Positions 7,087 to 16,792 of a stretch of 64,000 nt of DNA are shown one piece after another. The stretch is taken from positions 1,116,001 to 1,180,000 of the forward strand of contig NZ_PVBS01000002.1 in NCBI RefSeq assembly GCF_002980575.1, written 5' to 3'. Numbering within the stretch: the first letter of the stretch is position 1; each line of letters opens with the position of its first letter. The notes beneath the pieces are model-generated. The model was not told the DNA's origin and ran no database searches. It was given only the letters and a program-made list of their open reading frames with translations. The stretch comes from Sphingobacterium gobiense (lineage in GTDB: Bacteria > Bacteroidota > Bacteroidia > Sphingobacteriales > Sphingobacteriaceae). The translations under genes and the position numbers were made by a program.

Positions 7087-10000
7087 ATGGATTACAAGAA
7101 GATCAATAACCTTTTAGGGTGGATATGTGGGATCATCGCGACTATAGTATATGTCATGACGGTGGAACGCACGGTGAGTTGGTGGGATTGTGGGGAATTT
7201 ATTGCCTCGGCATATAAAATGCAGATTGTGCACCAGCCAGGTGCACCGCTGTTTCTGATGATTCAAAATGTCTTTTCTAATTTGGCTATGGGAGATGTCA
7301 CTCGTATCGCATTTTGGATGAATATTGGGTCGACGGTATGCAGCGGTTTAACTATTCTCTTTTTGTTCTGGACGATTACTGCCTTAGCACGCAAGGTCTT
7401 TGTTGGTACGTTACGTGATGTCGAGATAAATCCTTTGCAACTGTTTTTAATTATGGCTTCCGGCGTGGTCGGAGCGTTGGCGTATGCTTTTACAGATACA
7501 TTTTGGTTTTCTGCTGTGGAATCTGAGGTGTACGCCATGTCTTCCCTCTGTACCGCTGTTGTATTCTGGGCTATATTGAAATGGGAAGCGCGTGCAGATG
7601 AGCCGCAAGCCGATAAGTGGCTTATATTGATCGCCTATGTGATGGGGCTATCCATCGGGGTACACTTGCTGAACTTGCTCGTTATTCCGGCGATTGCTTT
7701 GGTTATTTATTTCCGCAAGACGAAGGAGAGTACCGGAGCAGGTATCTTCAAAGCATTGGCTTTAGGGGTCGTCGTGTTGGGCTTTATTTTATGGGGGGTT
7801 ATCCAATATTCTGTTAAAATTGCAGCCTATTTTGATTTATTTTTTGTGAATACGCTCGGTTTGGGTTTTGGCTCAGGACTTGCATTTTTTATCCTATTGC
7901 TTGTTGGGGGATTGGTCTATGGTATTTATTATTCGAGCAAAAAGAACAAATATATCTTGAACATTGCCATGATCAGTACGGCATTTATTATCTTAGGATA
8001 CAGTTCTTTTGCGATGATTATGATTCGGGCAAAGGCTGACCCTACGTTAAATAATAGTGACCCCGATAATGCCTTTTCTTTTCTCAGTTATTTGAATCGG
8101 GAACAGTACGGCGATGAACCCCTCTTTAAAGGGAAGTTCTTTGATGCGCGTCCAACCGGCGTTGAGGATGGCAAAAAGGTATATCGTAAAGATGGTAACA
8201 AGTATGTGGTTGCCAAACGTAATCCCGTATACAGTTATGACAGAGAAACGCTATTTCCGCGAATTTATAGTGATAAAGGAGGGCATCCCGAATACTATCG
8301 TGAATATTTGGGGTTGGGTCCCAATGAATCTCCGACGTTTGCAGACAATGTAAAGTTCTTCTTTGGTTATCAAATAGGACACATGTATGGGCGTTATTTC
8401 CTTTGGAATTTTGCCGGTCGCCAAAATGATCAACAAGGGCATGGCTCTTTTACTGAAGGGAACTGGATCAGTGGTATCAAGCCCATTGACAATACATTGG
8501 TTGGCGGTCAGGATGTTTTGCCTGCTTCCGCAAAAACAGATCCGTCTCGCAATACATACTTTTTCCTTCCGCTTATCCTGGGGTTACTAGGTGCTTTCTG
8601 GCATTTTGGCAAGCGGCAGCGCGATGCGGGGGTAGTAGGACTGTTGTTTTTCTTTACTGGTATCGCTATTGTGCTGTACTTAAACCAAAACCCGTTGCAG
8701 CCTCGTGAGCGGGACTATGCTTATGCTGGTTCGTTCTACGCATTCAGTATCTGGATCGGATTAGGAGTCATGGCGATTGCAGATTTCCTTCGGAAGAAGA
8801 CAAATGTTAAAGTTGCTGGATATGCAGCGGCAGTCGTGGGCGTATTGGCCGGCCCCGTCATCCTGATTGCACAGAATTATGATGACCATAACCGTTCGGA
8901 GAAATCCTTAGCCCGCGATATGGCCCGAAATTACCTAGAATCGTGTGCACCAAATGCGATTTTATTCAGTTATGGTGATAACGACACCTATCCACTGTGG
9001 TACGTGCAGGAGGTTGAGGGTTTCCGTACCGATGTACGTGTCGTCAATTTAAGTTTGCTTAGTGCTGATTGGTATATGAAACAGATGATGAAAAAAGTGA
9101 ACGATGCCGACGCCCTGCCTATTAATATTGATCCCGAATTGATTAAAGACGGGGTGCGTGATGTCATTTATTATCAAGATTATAATATTCCGGGGTATGT
9201 TCCGGTACAAGACCTCTTGAAGGTGATGTTATCCGATAACCCGCAAAATAAAGCTCAGCTGCAAAGTGGCGAGTTTGTTAACGTATTGCCAACCAAGAAA
9301 ATGGAATTGGCAGTAGATAAACAAGCGGTATTAGCCAATAAGGTTGTTCCCAAAGAATGGGAATCTGCTCTTGTGGATACGATGCGTTGGACATACAGCC
9401 AGAACTATGCGAGCCGTGCAGAACTTTCTATGTTAGCGATTCTTGCCAACAACAATTGGGAACGCCCCATATATTACACGATTACGACGCCGGAAACCAA
9501 CTATATGGGATTAGACAGATACTTGGTAAACGAAGGTTTTGCGTATCGCTTGATGCCTGTCGATTTCGGATTGAAAGAAGGAGACCCTTCTACGATCGAG
9601 AATATAGATCAAATCTACGCTAATGTGATGAATAAATTTTCGTGGGGTAATATTGGGAATGCATCGTATATAGATCCCGATTCCTATCGCTATATCAGCA
9701 TGTATGTGGGCTCGATATATGGTCAACCAGCACAACAATTGCTTTCATCAGGTGAAACGGATAAGGCAAAGAATTTGGTGCTGGATGCTTATGAAAATAT
9801 GCCGAAAAGAGCTTTTCTGATGTCTGAGGTGATGGGGTACGTTCCGCTGTTGAGTGTGATGTACGAGGTCGGTGAAACTACGAAAGCAAACGAGATTGCA
9901 CAGCGAAATTTAACGTATATTCGTGAAAACATGGCTTATTACGAAGCTGTGGCAAAAACGAAGTCTAATCTGGAATATCGGAATATGCGTTTCGGTTTAG

Positions 10001-10116
10001 CGTCGATTCAGCGATACAAACAATTATTAGATGAAGTCGATCAGCCCGAACTGAAAAAACAGGCCGATGCACTGTTTAATACGTATAGGCATTATTTTGA
10101 ACAAGGGGGCGAATAA
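7087..10116 (+). CDS. DUF2723 GT-C glycosyltransferase (GT117-like)
   Basis: Large polytopic membrane protein, 1009 residues, of the DUF2723 family (related to TMEM260/GT117), thought to transfer a sugar from a lipid-linked donor to secreted proteins on the periplasmic face. The N-terminal half holds about a dozen membrane segments. The first periplasmic loop has SWWDCGEFIASAYK (Asp34, Glu37), the expected acidic site of GT-C enzymes, followed by HQPGAPLF; a second signature NQNPLQPRERDYAYAGSFYAF lies near residue 540. The C-terminal 400 residues are soluble, with helical-repeat character at the end. In Bacteroidota a general O-glycosylation system modifies periplasmic and outer-membrane proteins, so a role there is an inference. 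It is followed after 46 bp by pyrR. Confidence 0.85.
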   Translation: MDYKKINNLLGWICGIIATIVYVMTVERTVSWWDCGEFIASAYKMQIVHQPGAPLFLMIQNVFSNLAMGDVTRIAFWMNIGSTVCSGLTILFLFWTITALARKVFVGTLRDVEINPLQLFLIMASGVVGALAYAFTDTFWFSAVESEVYAMSSLCTAVVFWAILKWEARADEPQADKWLILIAYVMGLSIGVHLLNLLVIPAIALVIYFRKTKESTGAGIFKALALGVVVLGFILWGVIQYSVKIAAYFDLFFVNTLGLGFGSGLAFFILLLVGGLVYGIYYSSKKNKYILNIAMISTAFIILGYSSFAMIMIRAKADPTLNNSDPDNAFSFLSYLNREQYGDEPLFKGKFFDARPTGVEDGKKVYRKDGNKYVVAKRNPVYSYDRETLFPRIYSDKGGHPEYYREYLGLGPNESPTFADNVKFFFGYQIGHMYGRYFLWNFAGRQNDQQGHGSFTEGNWISGIKPIDNTLVGGQDVLPASAKTDPSRNTYFFLPLILGLLGAFWHFGKRQRDAGVVGLLFFFTGIAIVLYLNQNPLQPRERDYAYAGSFYAFSIWIGLGVMAIADFLRKKTNVKVAGYAAAVVGVLAGPVILIAQNYDDHNRSEKSLARDMARNYLESCAPNAILFSYGDNDTYPLWYVQEVEGFRTDVRVVNLSLLSADWYMKQMMKKVNDADALPINIDPELIKDGVRDVIYYQDYNIPGYVPVQDLLKVMLSDNPQNKAQLQSGEFVNVLPTKKMELAVDKQAVLANKVVPKEWESALVDTMRWTYSQNYASRAELSMLAILANNNWERPIYYTITTPETNYMGLDRYLVNEGFAYRLMPVDFGLKEGDPSTIENIDQIYANVMNKFSWGNIGNASYIDPDSYRYISMYVGSIYGQPAQQLLSSGETDKAKNLVLDAYENMPKRAFLMSEVMGYVPLLSVMYEVGETTKANEIAQRNLTYIRENMAYYEAVAKTKSNLEYRNMRFGLASIQRYKQLLDEVDQPELKKQADALFNTYRHYFEQGGE

Positions 10117-10141
10117 AGATAAAAAAGCCCGAAAAATACGT

Positions 10142-10149
10142 TATTTTTG
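10142..10149 (+). promoter_or_regulatory. -7 promoter element of pyrR-pyrB
   Basis: TAttTTTG located 13 bp before the pyrR ATG, in the gap after the DUF2723 gene. No convincing -33 element is visible. It implies a very short leader. Confidence 0.5.
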
Positions 10150-10162
10150 CTTAAATATTCCG

Positions 10163-10711
10163 ATGATGAAACAGTCTATTTTATTAGAAGGAGCCAAATT
10201 CCAGATAACAATTAAACGTCTGTGCCAGCAACTGATTGAGAATCATGGTGATTTTTCTAATGCGGTGTTAATTGGTATCCAGCCCCGAGGCACCTATCTA
10301 GCAGAACGTATTCAAAAGGAAATTAAAGCAATAGCAGGTGTAGACGTGCAGTTGGGTATTTTGGATATCACGTTTTACCGGGATGACTTTCGAATGAAGG
10401 GCGCTAATCCACTGGCCGCTAGTAGTACGGATATTGATTTTATGCTGGATGATAAAGACGTTGTTTTGATTGACGACGTGCTATGGACAGGGCGAACGAT
10501 CCGTTCGGCTATGGACGCCGTGCAGGCTTTCGGTAGACCGGGGAAAATGGAACTCATGGTGCTTGTCGACCGTCGCTTTTCCCGCCAGATACCCATCCAA
10601 CCTGATTATATCGGGATACAGGTCGATTCTATAGATTCGCAAAAGGTAATTGTGAGCTGGCAGGATATTGATGAGGCAGATAGCATTGTGCTGATTACGG
10701 AAAAGAAATAA
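10163..10711 (+). CDS. pyrR: PyrR bifunctional regulator / uracil phosphoribosyltransferase
   Basis: PyrR-family protein, 182 residues from the ATG at 10163 (a second ATG follows at 10166). An upstream in-frame ATG at 10067 would overlap the preceding gene and lie upstream of the promoter element, so it was rejected. The fold is a type I phosphoribosyltransferase: early GIQPRGTYLAERI, and the PRPP-binding loop VVLIDDVLWTGRTIRSAMDA. Family members make UMP from uracil and PRPP and, in many bacteria, bind pyr mRNA to control attenuation. The adjacent pyrB fits that role, but I do not see a PyrR-type RNA antiterminator in the 22-bp gap to pyrB. Confidence 0.93.
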   Translation: MMKQSILLEGAKFQITIKRLCQQLIENHGDFSNAVLIGIQPRGTYLAERIQKEIKAIAGVDVQLGILDITFYRDDFRMKGANPLAASSTDIDFMLDDKDVVLIDDVLWTGRTIRSAMDAVQAFGRPGKMELMVLVDRRFSRQIPIQPDYIGIQVDSIDSQKVIVSWQDIDEADSIVLITEKK

Positions 10712-10733
10712 AGCGAGAGAAAATTTTCATAAC

Positions 10734-11672
10734 ATGTCAACTACAATTGAGCAGCTAAGTACAAGACATCTTCTAGGAATAAAGGACTTGAATGAAAATG
10801 ATATTCAGCTTATCCTAGACACAGCAGCAAATTTTAAGGAAGTATTGAACCGCCCGATAAAGAAAGTACCTTCCTTACGAGATATTACGATAGCGAATGT
10901 GTTTTTCGAAAACTCTACACGCACGCGTTTGTCGTTTGAGTTGGCGGAGAAACGCCTTTCTGCCGATACCATCAATTTTGCAGCTTCTTCTTCGTCCGTT
11001 AGCAAAGGTGAAACGTTGATTGATACGGTAAACAATATCTTGGCCATGAAAGTTGATATGATTGTCATGCGCCACCCATATGCCGGTGCTGGTATTTTTC
11101 TTAGTAAACACATCGACGCGCAAATTGTCAATGCGGGGGACGGTGCCCACGAGCATCCTACACAGGCGTTGCTTGATTCATTTTCTATTCGGGAACGGCT
11201 TGGTGATGTGGCTGGACGGAAAGTGGCGATTATAGGCGATATATTGCACTCGCGTGTTGCATTGTCAAATATCCTTTGCTTGCAAAAACAGGGAGCAGAA
11301 GTAATGGTATGTGGACCCACAACGCTTATTCCTAAATATATCGGCTCCCTCGGCGTTAAGATCGAACATAATCTGCGTAGGGCTTTGCAATGGTGTGATG
11401 TGGCCAATATGCTACGTATACAGCTCGAGCGGCAGGACATAGGTTATTTCCCTTCATTACGGGAGTATTCCATGCTCTATGGACTTAATAGAGAAATATT
11501 GGATTCCTTAGACAAAGAAATCACGATTATGCATCCCGGCCCGATAAATCGAGGAGTGGAGATCACATCCGATGTCGCGGATAGTAAACATGCCATTATT
11601 TTAGAACAGGTTGAAAATGGTGTAGCGGTGCGTATGGCGGTACTTTATCTGCTTGCGGGGCAACGGGGGTAA
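10734..11672 (+). CDS. pyrB: aspartate carbamoyltransferase catalytic subunit
   Basis: Catalyses the committed step of pyrimidine synthesis, carbamoyl phosphate plus aspartate to carbamoyl aspartate. The 312-residue product contains the carbamoyl-phosphate motif FFENSTRTRLSFE, the MRHPYAGAG and DGAHEHPTQALLDSF segments, and IMHPGPINRGVEI near the end. No pyrI regulatory subunit follows, so it should act as an unregulated or PyrR-controlled class B/C-like enzyme. It is in an operon with pyrR and ends at a clear terminator. Confidence 0.97.
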   Translation: MSTTIEQLSTRHLLGIKDLNENDIQLILDTAANFKEVLNRPIKKVPSLRDITIANVFFENSTRTRLSFELAEKRLSADTINFAASSSSVSKGETLIDTVNNILAMKVDMIVMRHPYAGAGIFLSKHIDAQIVNAGDGAHEHPTQALLDSFSIRERLGDVAGRKVAIIGDILHSRVALSNILCLQKQGAEVMVCGPTTLIPKYIGSLGVKIEHNLRRALQWCDVANMLRIQLERQDIGYFPSLREYSMLYGLNREILDSLDKEITIMHPGPINRGVEITSDVADSKHAIILEQVENGVAVRMAVLYLLAGQRG

Positions 11673-11715
11673 GGACCATAATAGGTCTGCGTATTTGCCG
11701 AAGATATTAAAAAAT

Positions 11716-11755
11716 AAAAATATGCTCAACTTCTGAAAGTCGGGCATATTTTTTG
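11716..11755 (+). terminator. terminator of pyrR-pyrB
   Basis: Arms AAAAATATGC and GCATATTTTT enclose an inner ACTT/AAGT stem and are followed by T residues, about 45 bp after the pyrB stop. Confidence 0.8.
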
Positions 11756-11916
11756 GGTAAAAAGTTCGTTATAAATGCATGGTTACCAACAGATGTTAAG
11801 AACTTTTGAGGAAAACGTGAAAGTTTAGTTATAATTTAGTATCCTGAAGAATTGAGCCTTGAGGTGAGGCGTTTTTATGTATAATGCGAAGATTTTTTGT
11901 TGAATAATTCATCAGT

Positions 11917-14900
11917 ATGAATAAGAAAATTTATGGTGTGGGACTGGCATTGAGTTTAATTGGAACCACTGCGTTTGGACAGCAAACAGCGTGGCAACAG
12001 ATAAACAATGCGTACAAATCCGGAATGGAGTTGTTTGAAAGAGGGAAATTTAGTTCTGCTGTAAAGCAGTTTGACAGGGTCGAGGACATCCGAACTAAAT
12101 CCACTTTGCAATTGGACGAAACGGAGGAGCTTACCCTGATCAAAGAAAATGTTCGCTTTTATCAGGCAATCTGTGCGCTGGAGCTCGGCGATACCAATGC
12201 CGAATCCCGTTTTTTGAAATATATTAAAGACTATCCGGCTAGTGCAAATTCAAAGGCGGCCTATTTTCAGATAGGTCGGTCATATTATGCGAAGAAAGAA
12301 TATACCAAAGCCATCGAGTGGTTTGAGAAGATTGATAGCAAAAATCTTGCAGGAGCGGAAAACGTAGAATATCGGTTCAAACTTGCTTATGCAAAGTTTA
12401 TGACCGATGACTACGAGGCTTCCAAACCGCTATTTGAGCGATTAAAAGACGAAAGTGGCCAGTATCAGGAAGCATCTATTTATTACTATGCCTATCTGAG
12501 TTATTTAAATGCAGAATATAAGACCGCGCTGAACGAATTTGAGCGACTAGCTGGATCGAAAACATATGAAACTAGTTACCCGTACTATATTACAGCACTT
12601 TATTTCTTAGACAAACGCTACGATGACGTATTGAACTATGCGCTACCTATTCTGGACCGCACTAAGCAAGAGAATGAGACGGAACTTTTCCGTATAGTGG
12701 CGGCAACCTACTTCATCAAAGGAGATTTAGAAAAATCAAAAAGTTATTACGATAAATTTCAGTCCCAGGATCAAGGCAAGACCCAAAATAATCAAGATAG
12801 CTATCAAATTGGTTATATAGCCTATAGGTTAAAAGACTATGATAAAGCCATAAGCGAACTGGAAAAACTGAGTGAACCAGATGCCTACTACCAAAGTGCG
12901 ATGATTACGCTGGGAGATTCTTTTTTGAAAACGGGTAATAAACAAAGTGCGCGTAATGCTTTCTTTAGGGCTTCAAAATTGGATTTTGATCCAGAGCTTA
13001 AGGAAGAAGGGCTTTTCAACTATGCTAAATTGTCATACGAGTTGGAATTTCACCAAGTGGCATTGGATGCGACGCAAGAATACCTAGATACGTATCCACG
13101 TTCAGCACGTTTGGAAGAAGCAAAAACGTTGTTGGCTGAAGTGTTGCTAAGCACAAAAAACTACCGTGCGGCGGTGGATATCTTGGAGGGTATAGGAAAG
13201 CGTGGACGAGATGCAAATGCGGCGTATCAAAAGGTGACGTATTACCGTGGTCTAGAGTTCTACAATGAACGCGCCTTTGAGAATGCCATATCCATGTTTA
13301 TCCGCTCGGAGGCGAACCGATACGATGAAGAAATATACGCGCTGGCATTATATTGGAAAGCGGAGGCAATGTATGAGGTTCGTAAGTATGGCGAATCGGT
13401 AGCCAATTTTAATAGATTTATGCAATTACCTGCAGCTCGTAAAACCGACGTCTATAGTTATGCGAATTATGCACTTGCTTATGCTGCATTCCGTAACGAT
13501 CGCTATACTACAGCAGCCAACTATTTCGAACGCTTCTTGGCAACAGGCGGTAAAGACGGAATCGAGTTGAACACACGTAATGACGCTATTGCTCGTTTGG
13601 CTGACTCTTATTTCGGCATGAAAAACTACGGAAAGGCCATGGAACAATATAATCGTTTGATTAGTTCCAGTGCTGCAAGTCAAGATTATGCGTTATTCCA
13701 AAGAGGTATTATACAAGGTTTGCAAGGGAATAACAACGCTAAAATCGCGACGTTAAATTCGGTTGTTCAAAAATACCCAAAATCGAACTATGCCGATGAT
13801 GTGGCTTTTGAGATTCCTTACACGTATTTCTTAATGGGCGATCATGACCGCGCAATTGATGGTTTACAGCAAATGGTAGAAGATTATCCACGTAGTAGCT
13901 ATGTGCCAAGAGCGTTGGTTACGATTGGACTGGTGCAATATAATAAAAATGATAACGACGCGGCACTAAAGACTTTTCAGCGTGTAGTTGATCAATATGC
14001 TATAACTGACGAGGCGCAGCAAGCCATGCGTTCTATTGAGAATATCTATCTGGATAAGGGAGATGCTTCCGGCTATATTCGCTATGCGACGAGTACCAAT
14101 ATTGGTGACCTGAGCACAGCGGAACAGGACGCCCATACCTTTAGCGTAGCAAAGACACTATTTGACAGAGGGAACTATCAGGGGGCAGTAGAAGCTATTA
14201 ACGCCTATTTTGATAAATTTCCGAAACCCATTCAGGAAAAACATGCACGCTTTATCCGGGGAGAAAGTTACGCCCGGTTAGGCAAGGATGATGAAGCCCT
14301 TCATGATTTTAATATAATCATGAACGACTGGACAAGTGCCTATACGGAACAAACGTTGGTTAGCGTTGCTAGATTGCATTTAAACAAAAAAGCATACAAT
14401 GAGGCTGTACAGGTATTGCGAAAGCTGGAGTTGACTTCTGAATATAAATCAAATTACGGTTTCGCGATAAAAAACCAATTGATCAGCTACTATAATATAG
14501 ACGATTATGTGGAGACACAACGCTACGCGAAATTGGTGAAAGAACACGATAAATCTTCCGAAGAAGATATCGCTCTTGCACACCTTTACTCTGGTAAAGC
14601 GTACGTGGCTACCAATAAGGCGGCCGAGGCGCTTAAAGAATTTAATCTGGCTGCGCTGAAGAGCAATACAATTACGGGTGCAGAGGCAAGGTATCTCGTG
14701 GCGGAGCAGCAATTGAAAGCAAAACAATACGATAAAGCAATCGAATCTGCATTCGATATTGCCGATACGTTCTCTTCTTATGACTATTGGGTGGCAAAAG
14801 GGTTTATCCTGATGGCTGATGCTTACGCTGGCAAAGGCGATATCTTCCAAGCGAAGTCAACGTTGGAAAGTGTAGTAGATAATTACGATAACGAAAAGGA

Positions 14901-14946
14901 CGATGTGCTAAAAGAAGCCAAGTCTAGGTTGCAAAAATTAAAATAA
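11917..14946 (+). CDS. large periplasmic TPR protein
   Basis: A 1009-residue tetratricopeptide-repeat protein with signal peptide MNKKIYGVGLALSLIGTTAFGQ. Practically the whole mature chain is helical repeats of the TPR/YfgC-BamD kind, e.g. AYFQIGRSYYAKKEYTKAIEWFEKI and ADDVAFEIPYTYFLMGDHDRAIDGLQ. No catalytic motif is seen, so it should be a scaffold in the periplasm. It opens the run TPR - barrel - HU/SPOR - ExbB - ExbD - TonB - FolC, which suggests it works with the neighbouring barrel and energising proteins. The gap to the next gene is 69 bp and contains a GC-rich palindrome. Its exact function is unknown. Confidence 0.85.
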   Translation: MNKKIYGVGLALSLIGTTAFGQQTAWQQINNAYKSGMELFERGKFSSAVKQFDRVEDIRTKSTLQLDETEELTLIKENVRFYQAICALELGDTNAESRFLKYIKDYPASANSKAAYFQIGRSYYAKKEYTKAIEWFEKIDSKNLAGAENVEYRFKLAYAKFMTDDYEASKPLFERLKDESGQYQEASIYYYAYLSYLNAEYKTALNEFERLAGSKTYETSYPYYITALYFLDKRYDDVLNYALPILDRTKQENETELFRIVAATYFIKGDLEKSKSYYDKFQSQDQGKTQNNQDSYQIGYIAYRLKDYDKAISELEKLSEPDAYYQSAMITLGDSFLKTGNKQSARNAFFRASKLDFDPELKEEGLFNYAKLSYELEFHQVALDATQEYLDTYPRSARLEEAKTLLAEVLLSTKNYRAAVDILEGIGKRGRDANAAYQKVTYYRGLEFYNERAFENAISMFIRSEANRYDEEIYALALYWKAEAMYEVRKYGESVANFNRFMQLPAARKTDVYSYANYALAYAAFRNDRYTTAANYFERFLATGGKDGIELNTRNDAIARLADSYFGMKNYGKAMEQYNRLISSSAASQDYALFQRGIIQGLQGNNNAKIATLNSVVQKYPKSNYADDVAFEIPYTYFLMGDHDRAIDGLQQMVEDYPRSSYVPRALVTIGLVQYNKNDNDAALKTFQRVVDQYAITDEAQQAMRSIENIYLDKGDASGYIRYATSTNIGDLSTAEQDAHTFSVAKTLFDRGNYQGAVEAINAYFDKFPKPIQEKHARFIRGESYARLGKDDEALHDFNIIMNDWTSAYTEQTLVSVARLHLNKKAYNEAVQVLRKLELTSEYKSNYGFAIKNQLISYYNIDDYVETQRYAKLVKEHDKSSEEDIALAHLYSGKAYVATNKAAEALKEFNLAALKSNTITGAEARYLVAEQQLKAKQYDKAIESAFDIADTFSSYDYWVAKGFILMADAYAGKGDIFQAKSTLESVVDNYDNEKDDVLKEAKSRLQKLK

Positions 14947-14965
14947 CAGAGTTAGATGGAGCCGA

Positions 14966-14988
14966 TCCGCCAAGCGGAGCGCGCGCTC
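14966..14988. other. GC-rich double palindrome between TPR and barrel genes
   Basis: TCCGC-CAA-GCGGA hairpin (14966-14978) overlapping the perfect 12-bp palindrome GAGCGCGCGCTC (14977-14988). This is unusual in AT-rich intergenic DNA. It has no T-run; it may be an mRNA stability or processing hairpin between the two cistrons. Confidence 0.5.
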
Positions 14989-15015
14989 ATCAGCCATAAA
15001 GAAAAAAATACTTAG

Positions 15016-16752
15016 ATGAAATTGCATAAAACAGTATTTGGGAAGTACGCAATAATGGCGTTGTTACTTGGTATAGGTGTGAAGGGATATGCACAGCGGG
15101 ATACCGTTCCGGATAGACCGGTGACGATTGATTCTTTTGATATTGTCCGTGATTATAGGCCCCTTCTTGCGGATGCTGTCAAGATTCGTCGCAGTCCGGA
15201 TATGACAAACAAGCGTAGTTACATGCCGAAACTATCCTATGGAAATATACCGGACAAAAAGTTGGACATCAACACGGGATTAAAGGAACTAAATGTACAG
15301 GAAACACCTTTTTCACGGGAACAAGATCTACGAAGCAATTACGTGAAGTTTGGCTTAGGAAATTTCAATACGATCTTGGGCGAAGGATATTTCGCTTATG
15401 ATGCTTACGAGGATATGCAGGTAGGTGGTTTCCTAAAGCATTTAAGTCAAAAGGGAAGCTTGGAAGGACAGAAATTTTCTCGTCAGGAAGTGGGCGTATT
15501 CGGTAGACGGATTTTACCCTTGTTTACAGTAGATGGTTTAGTCGGGTATAATCGCTATGCTACCAATTTTTATGGAATACCTTTGGCAGATGACGGCATG
15601 ACATCCCTAAACCCATCACCCGAAAGTCAGGCGTTCAACGATATCTATTTTACCGGCGAGTTAACCAGTAATTACGATCCGGATGATGACCAGGCAATTA
15701 GTTACTCAGCAAAGTTGGATGCTTACTCATTTAATGATAAGTTCGATGCGAAGGAAACATCGGTTGCGTTATCCGCTTATTTAAATAAACGCGTGAATGC
15801 TTTTAATGTGGGTGCTAATGTAAGTGTTGATATAAACAGTGTCGACGGTACGAACAATATGACTAACGGTGGAAGAACAAAGAATTCCTTGGCTATTTTA
15901 AATCCGTATATCCGATTTAAAGGAGACAACTATGCCATTACTTTAGGAGCCAACTTTATTCCCGAATTCGGGGATAGCAGTAGCTTCAATATTTTTCCTT
16001 CCGCTGAAGTGGACTTCGCATTAGCGCCGGAGTACTTCCATATTTTCGGAGGAGTAAACGGGGGGGTAAAAAAAGCCTCTTATCGGGAATTTGCAAGACA
16101 AAATCCGTTTTTAGGACCAAACTTGACAATTCAAAATATGGTGGAACGTTTACACGTTTTTGGAGGTATCAAGGGAAATGCAGGGGCTACGTTCGGTTAT
16201 AAAGTAAAAGCCATATATAGGCAATTGGAGGGAATGCCGTTGTTTGTAAATAATATGGAAAGACCTTTTTGGTTTGATATGGTGTACGACGGAGATGGCG
16301 ACAAAGCCGTAAAACATGTTGGTATAGAAGGCGAACTCAATGTACGTCTTTCCGAACTCGTGAATTTGGGCGGTCGCTTAAACATTGACCAATATACAGC
16401 AGCACAGCAAGAGGAAGTGTGGCATACGCCTAAGCTGCGGTTGGCCGCTAACGCGCGCTTTAATATCTCGGAGAAATTGTATATTGATGCAGAAGCATTG
16501 TTCCACGGGGTTTCCTATGGAAAAGCCTTCGATTATGATGCTGTCACTGGAGGCATCATATCGGCAGATGATTACTATCGAAAAGAAGTGCCCTCGTTTT
16601 TTGATTTAAGTGCGGGCGCAGAATATAAGGCAACGAAACAGTTGGGGCTTTTTGTGAAAGCAAATAATATATTCAATACGGAATATCAGACATATTTATA
16701 TTATCCGAGACTCGGATTTAACGTGCTTGGTGGTTTAAATTTTTCATTTTAA
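15016..16752 (+). CDS. TonB-dependent-receptor-like outer-membrane barrel lacking a plug
   Basis: A 578-residue outer-membrane protein with signal peptide (cleavage near GYAQ). From about residue 100 it alternates amphipathic strands, and the C-terminus matches the last strands of TonB-dependent receptors: VKANNIFNTEYQTYLYYPRLGFNVLGGLNFSF spread over the final residues, ending in the aromatic needed for BAM recognition. No plug motif and no carboxypeptidase-like domain are visible; only about 90 residues precede the barrel, with a TonB-box-like TIDSFDIVRDY. A full receptor is usually above 700 residues. The neighbouring TPR, ExbBD and TonB genes point to an energised outer-membrane process. 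Confidence 0.75.
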   Translation: MKLHKTVFGKYAIMALLLGIGVKGYAQRDTVPDRPVTIDSFDIVRDYRPLLADAVKIRRSPDMTNKRSYMPKLSYGNIPDKKLDINTGLKELNVQETPFSREQDLRSNYVKFGLGNFNTILGEGYFAYDAYEDMQVGGFLKHLSQKGSLEGQKFSRQEVGVFGRRILPLFTVDGLVGYNRYATNFYGIPLADDGMTSLNPSPESQAFNDIYFTGELTSNYDPDDDQAISYSAKLDAYSFNDKFDAKETSVALSAYLNKRVNAFNVGANVSVDINSVDGTNNMTNGGRTKNSLAILNPYIRFKGDNYAITLGANFIPEFGDSSSFNIFPSAEVDFALAPEYFHIFGGVNGGVKKASYREFARQNPFLGPNLTIQNMVERLHVFGGIKGNAGATFGYKVKAIYRQLEGMPLFVNNMERPFWFDMVYDGDGDKAVKHVGIEGELNVRLSELVNLGGRLNIDQYTAAQQEEVWHTPKLRLAANARFNISEKLYIDAEALFHGVSYGKAFDYDAVTGGIISADDYYRKEVPSFFDLSAGAEYKATKQLGLFVKANNIFNTEYQTYLYYPRLGFNVLGGLNFSF

Positions 16753-16765
16753 GCGCAGAACATTA

Positions 16766-16773
16766 TAACTTTG
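16766..16773 (+). promoter_or_regulatory. -7 promoter element before the HU-SPOR gene
   Basis: TAacTTTG, 19 bp before the ATG at 16793, inside the 40-bp gap after the barrel gene. It suggests a promoter internal to the run that can drive HU-SPOR, exbB, exbD, tonB and folC separately. Confidence 0.6.
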
Positions 16774-16792
16774 CAAATTAATAGAAGATAGG

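Noticed and set aside
10067..10162. N-terminal extension of PyrR
   Set aside because: It would overlap the DUF2723 gene by 50 bp and lies upstream of the promoter element; family members begin near MKQSILLEG.
10805..11440. 211-residue minus-strand frame opposite pyrB
   Set aside because: Shadow of the strongly supported pyrB; cysteine- and serine-rich composition, no recognisable domain.
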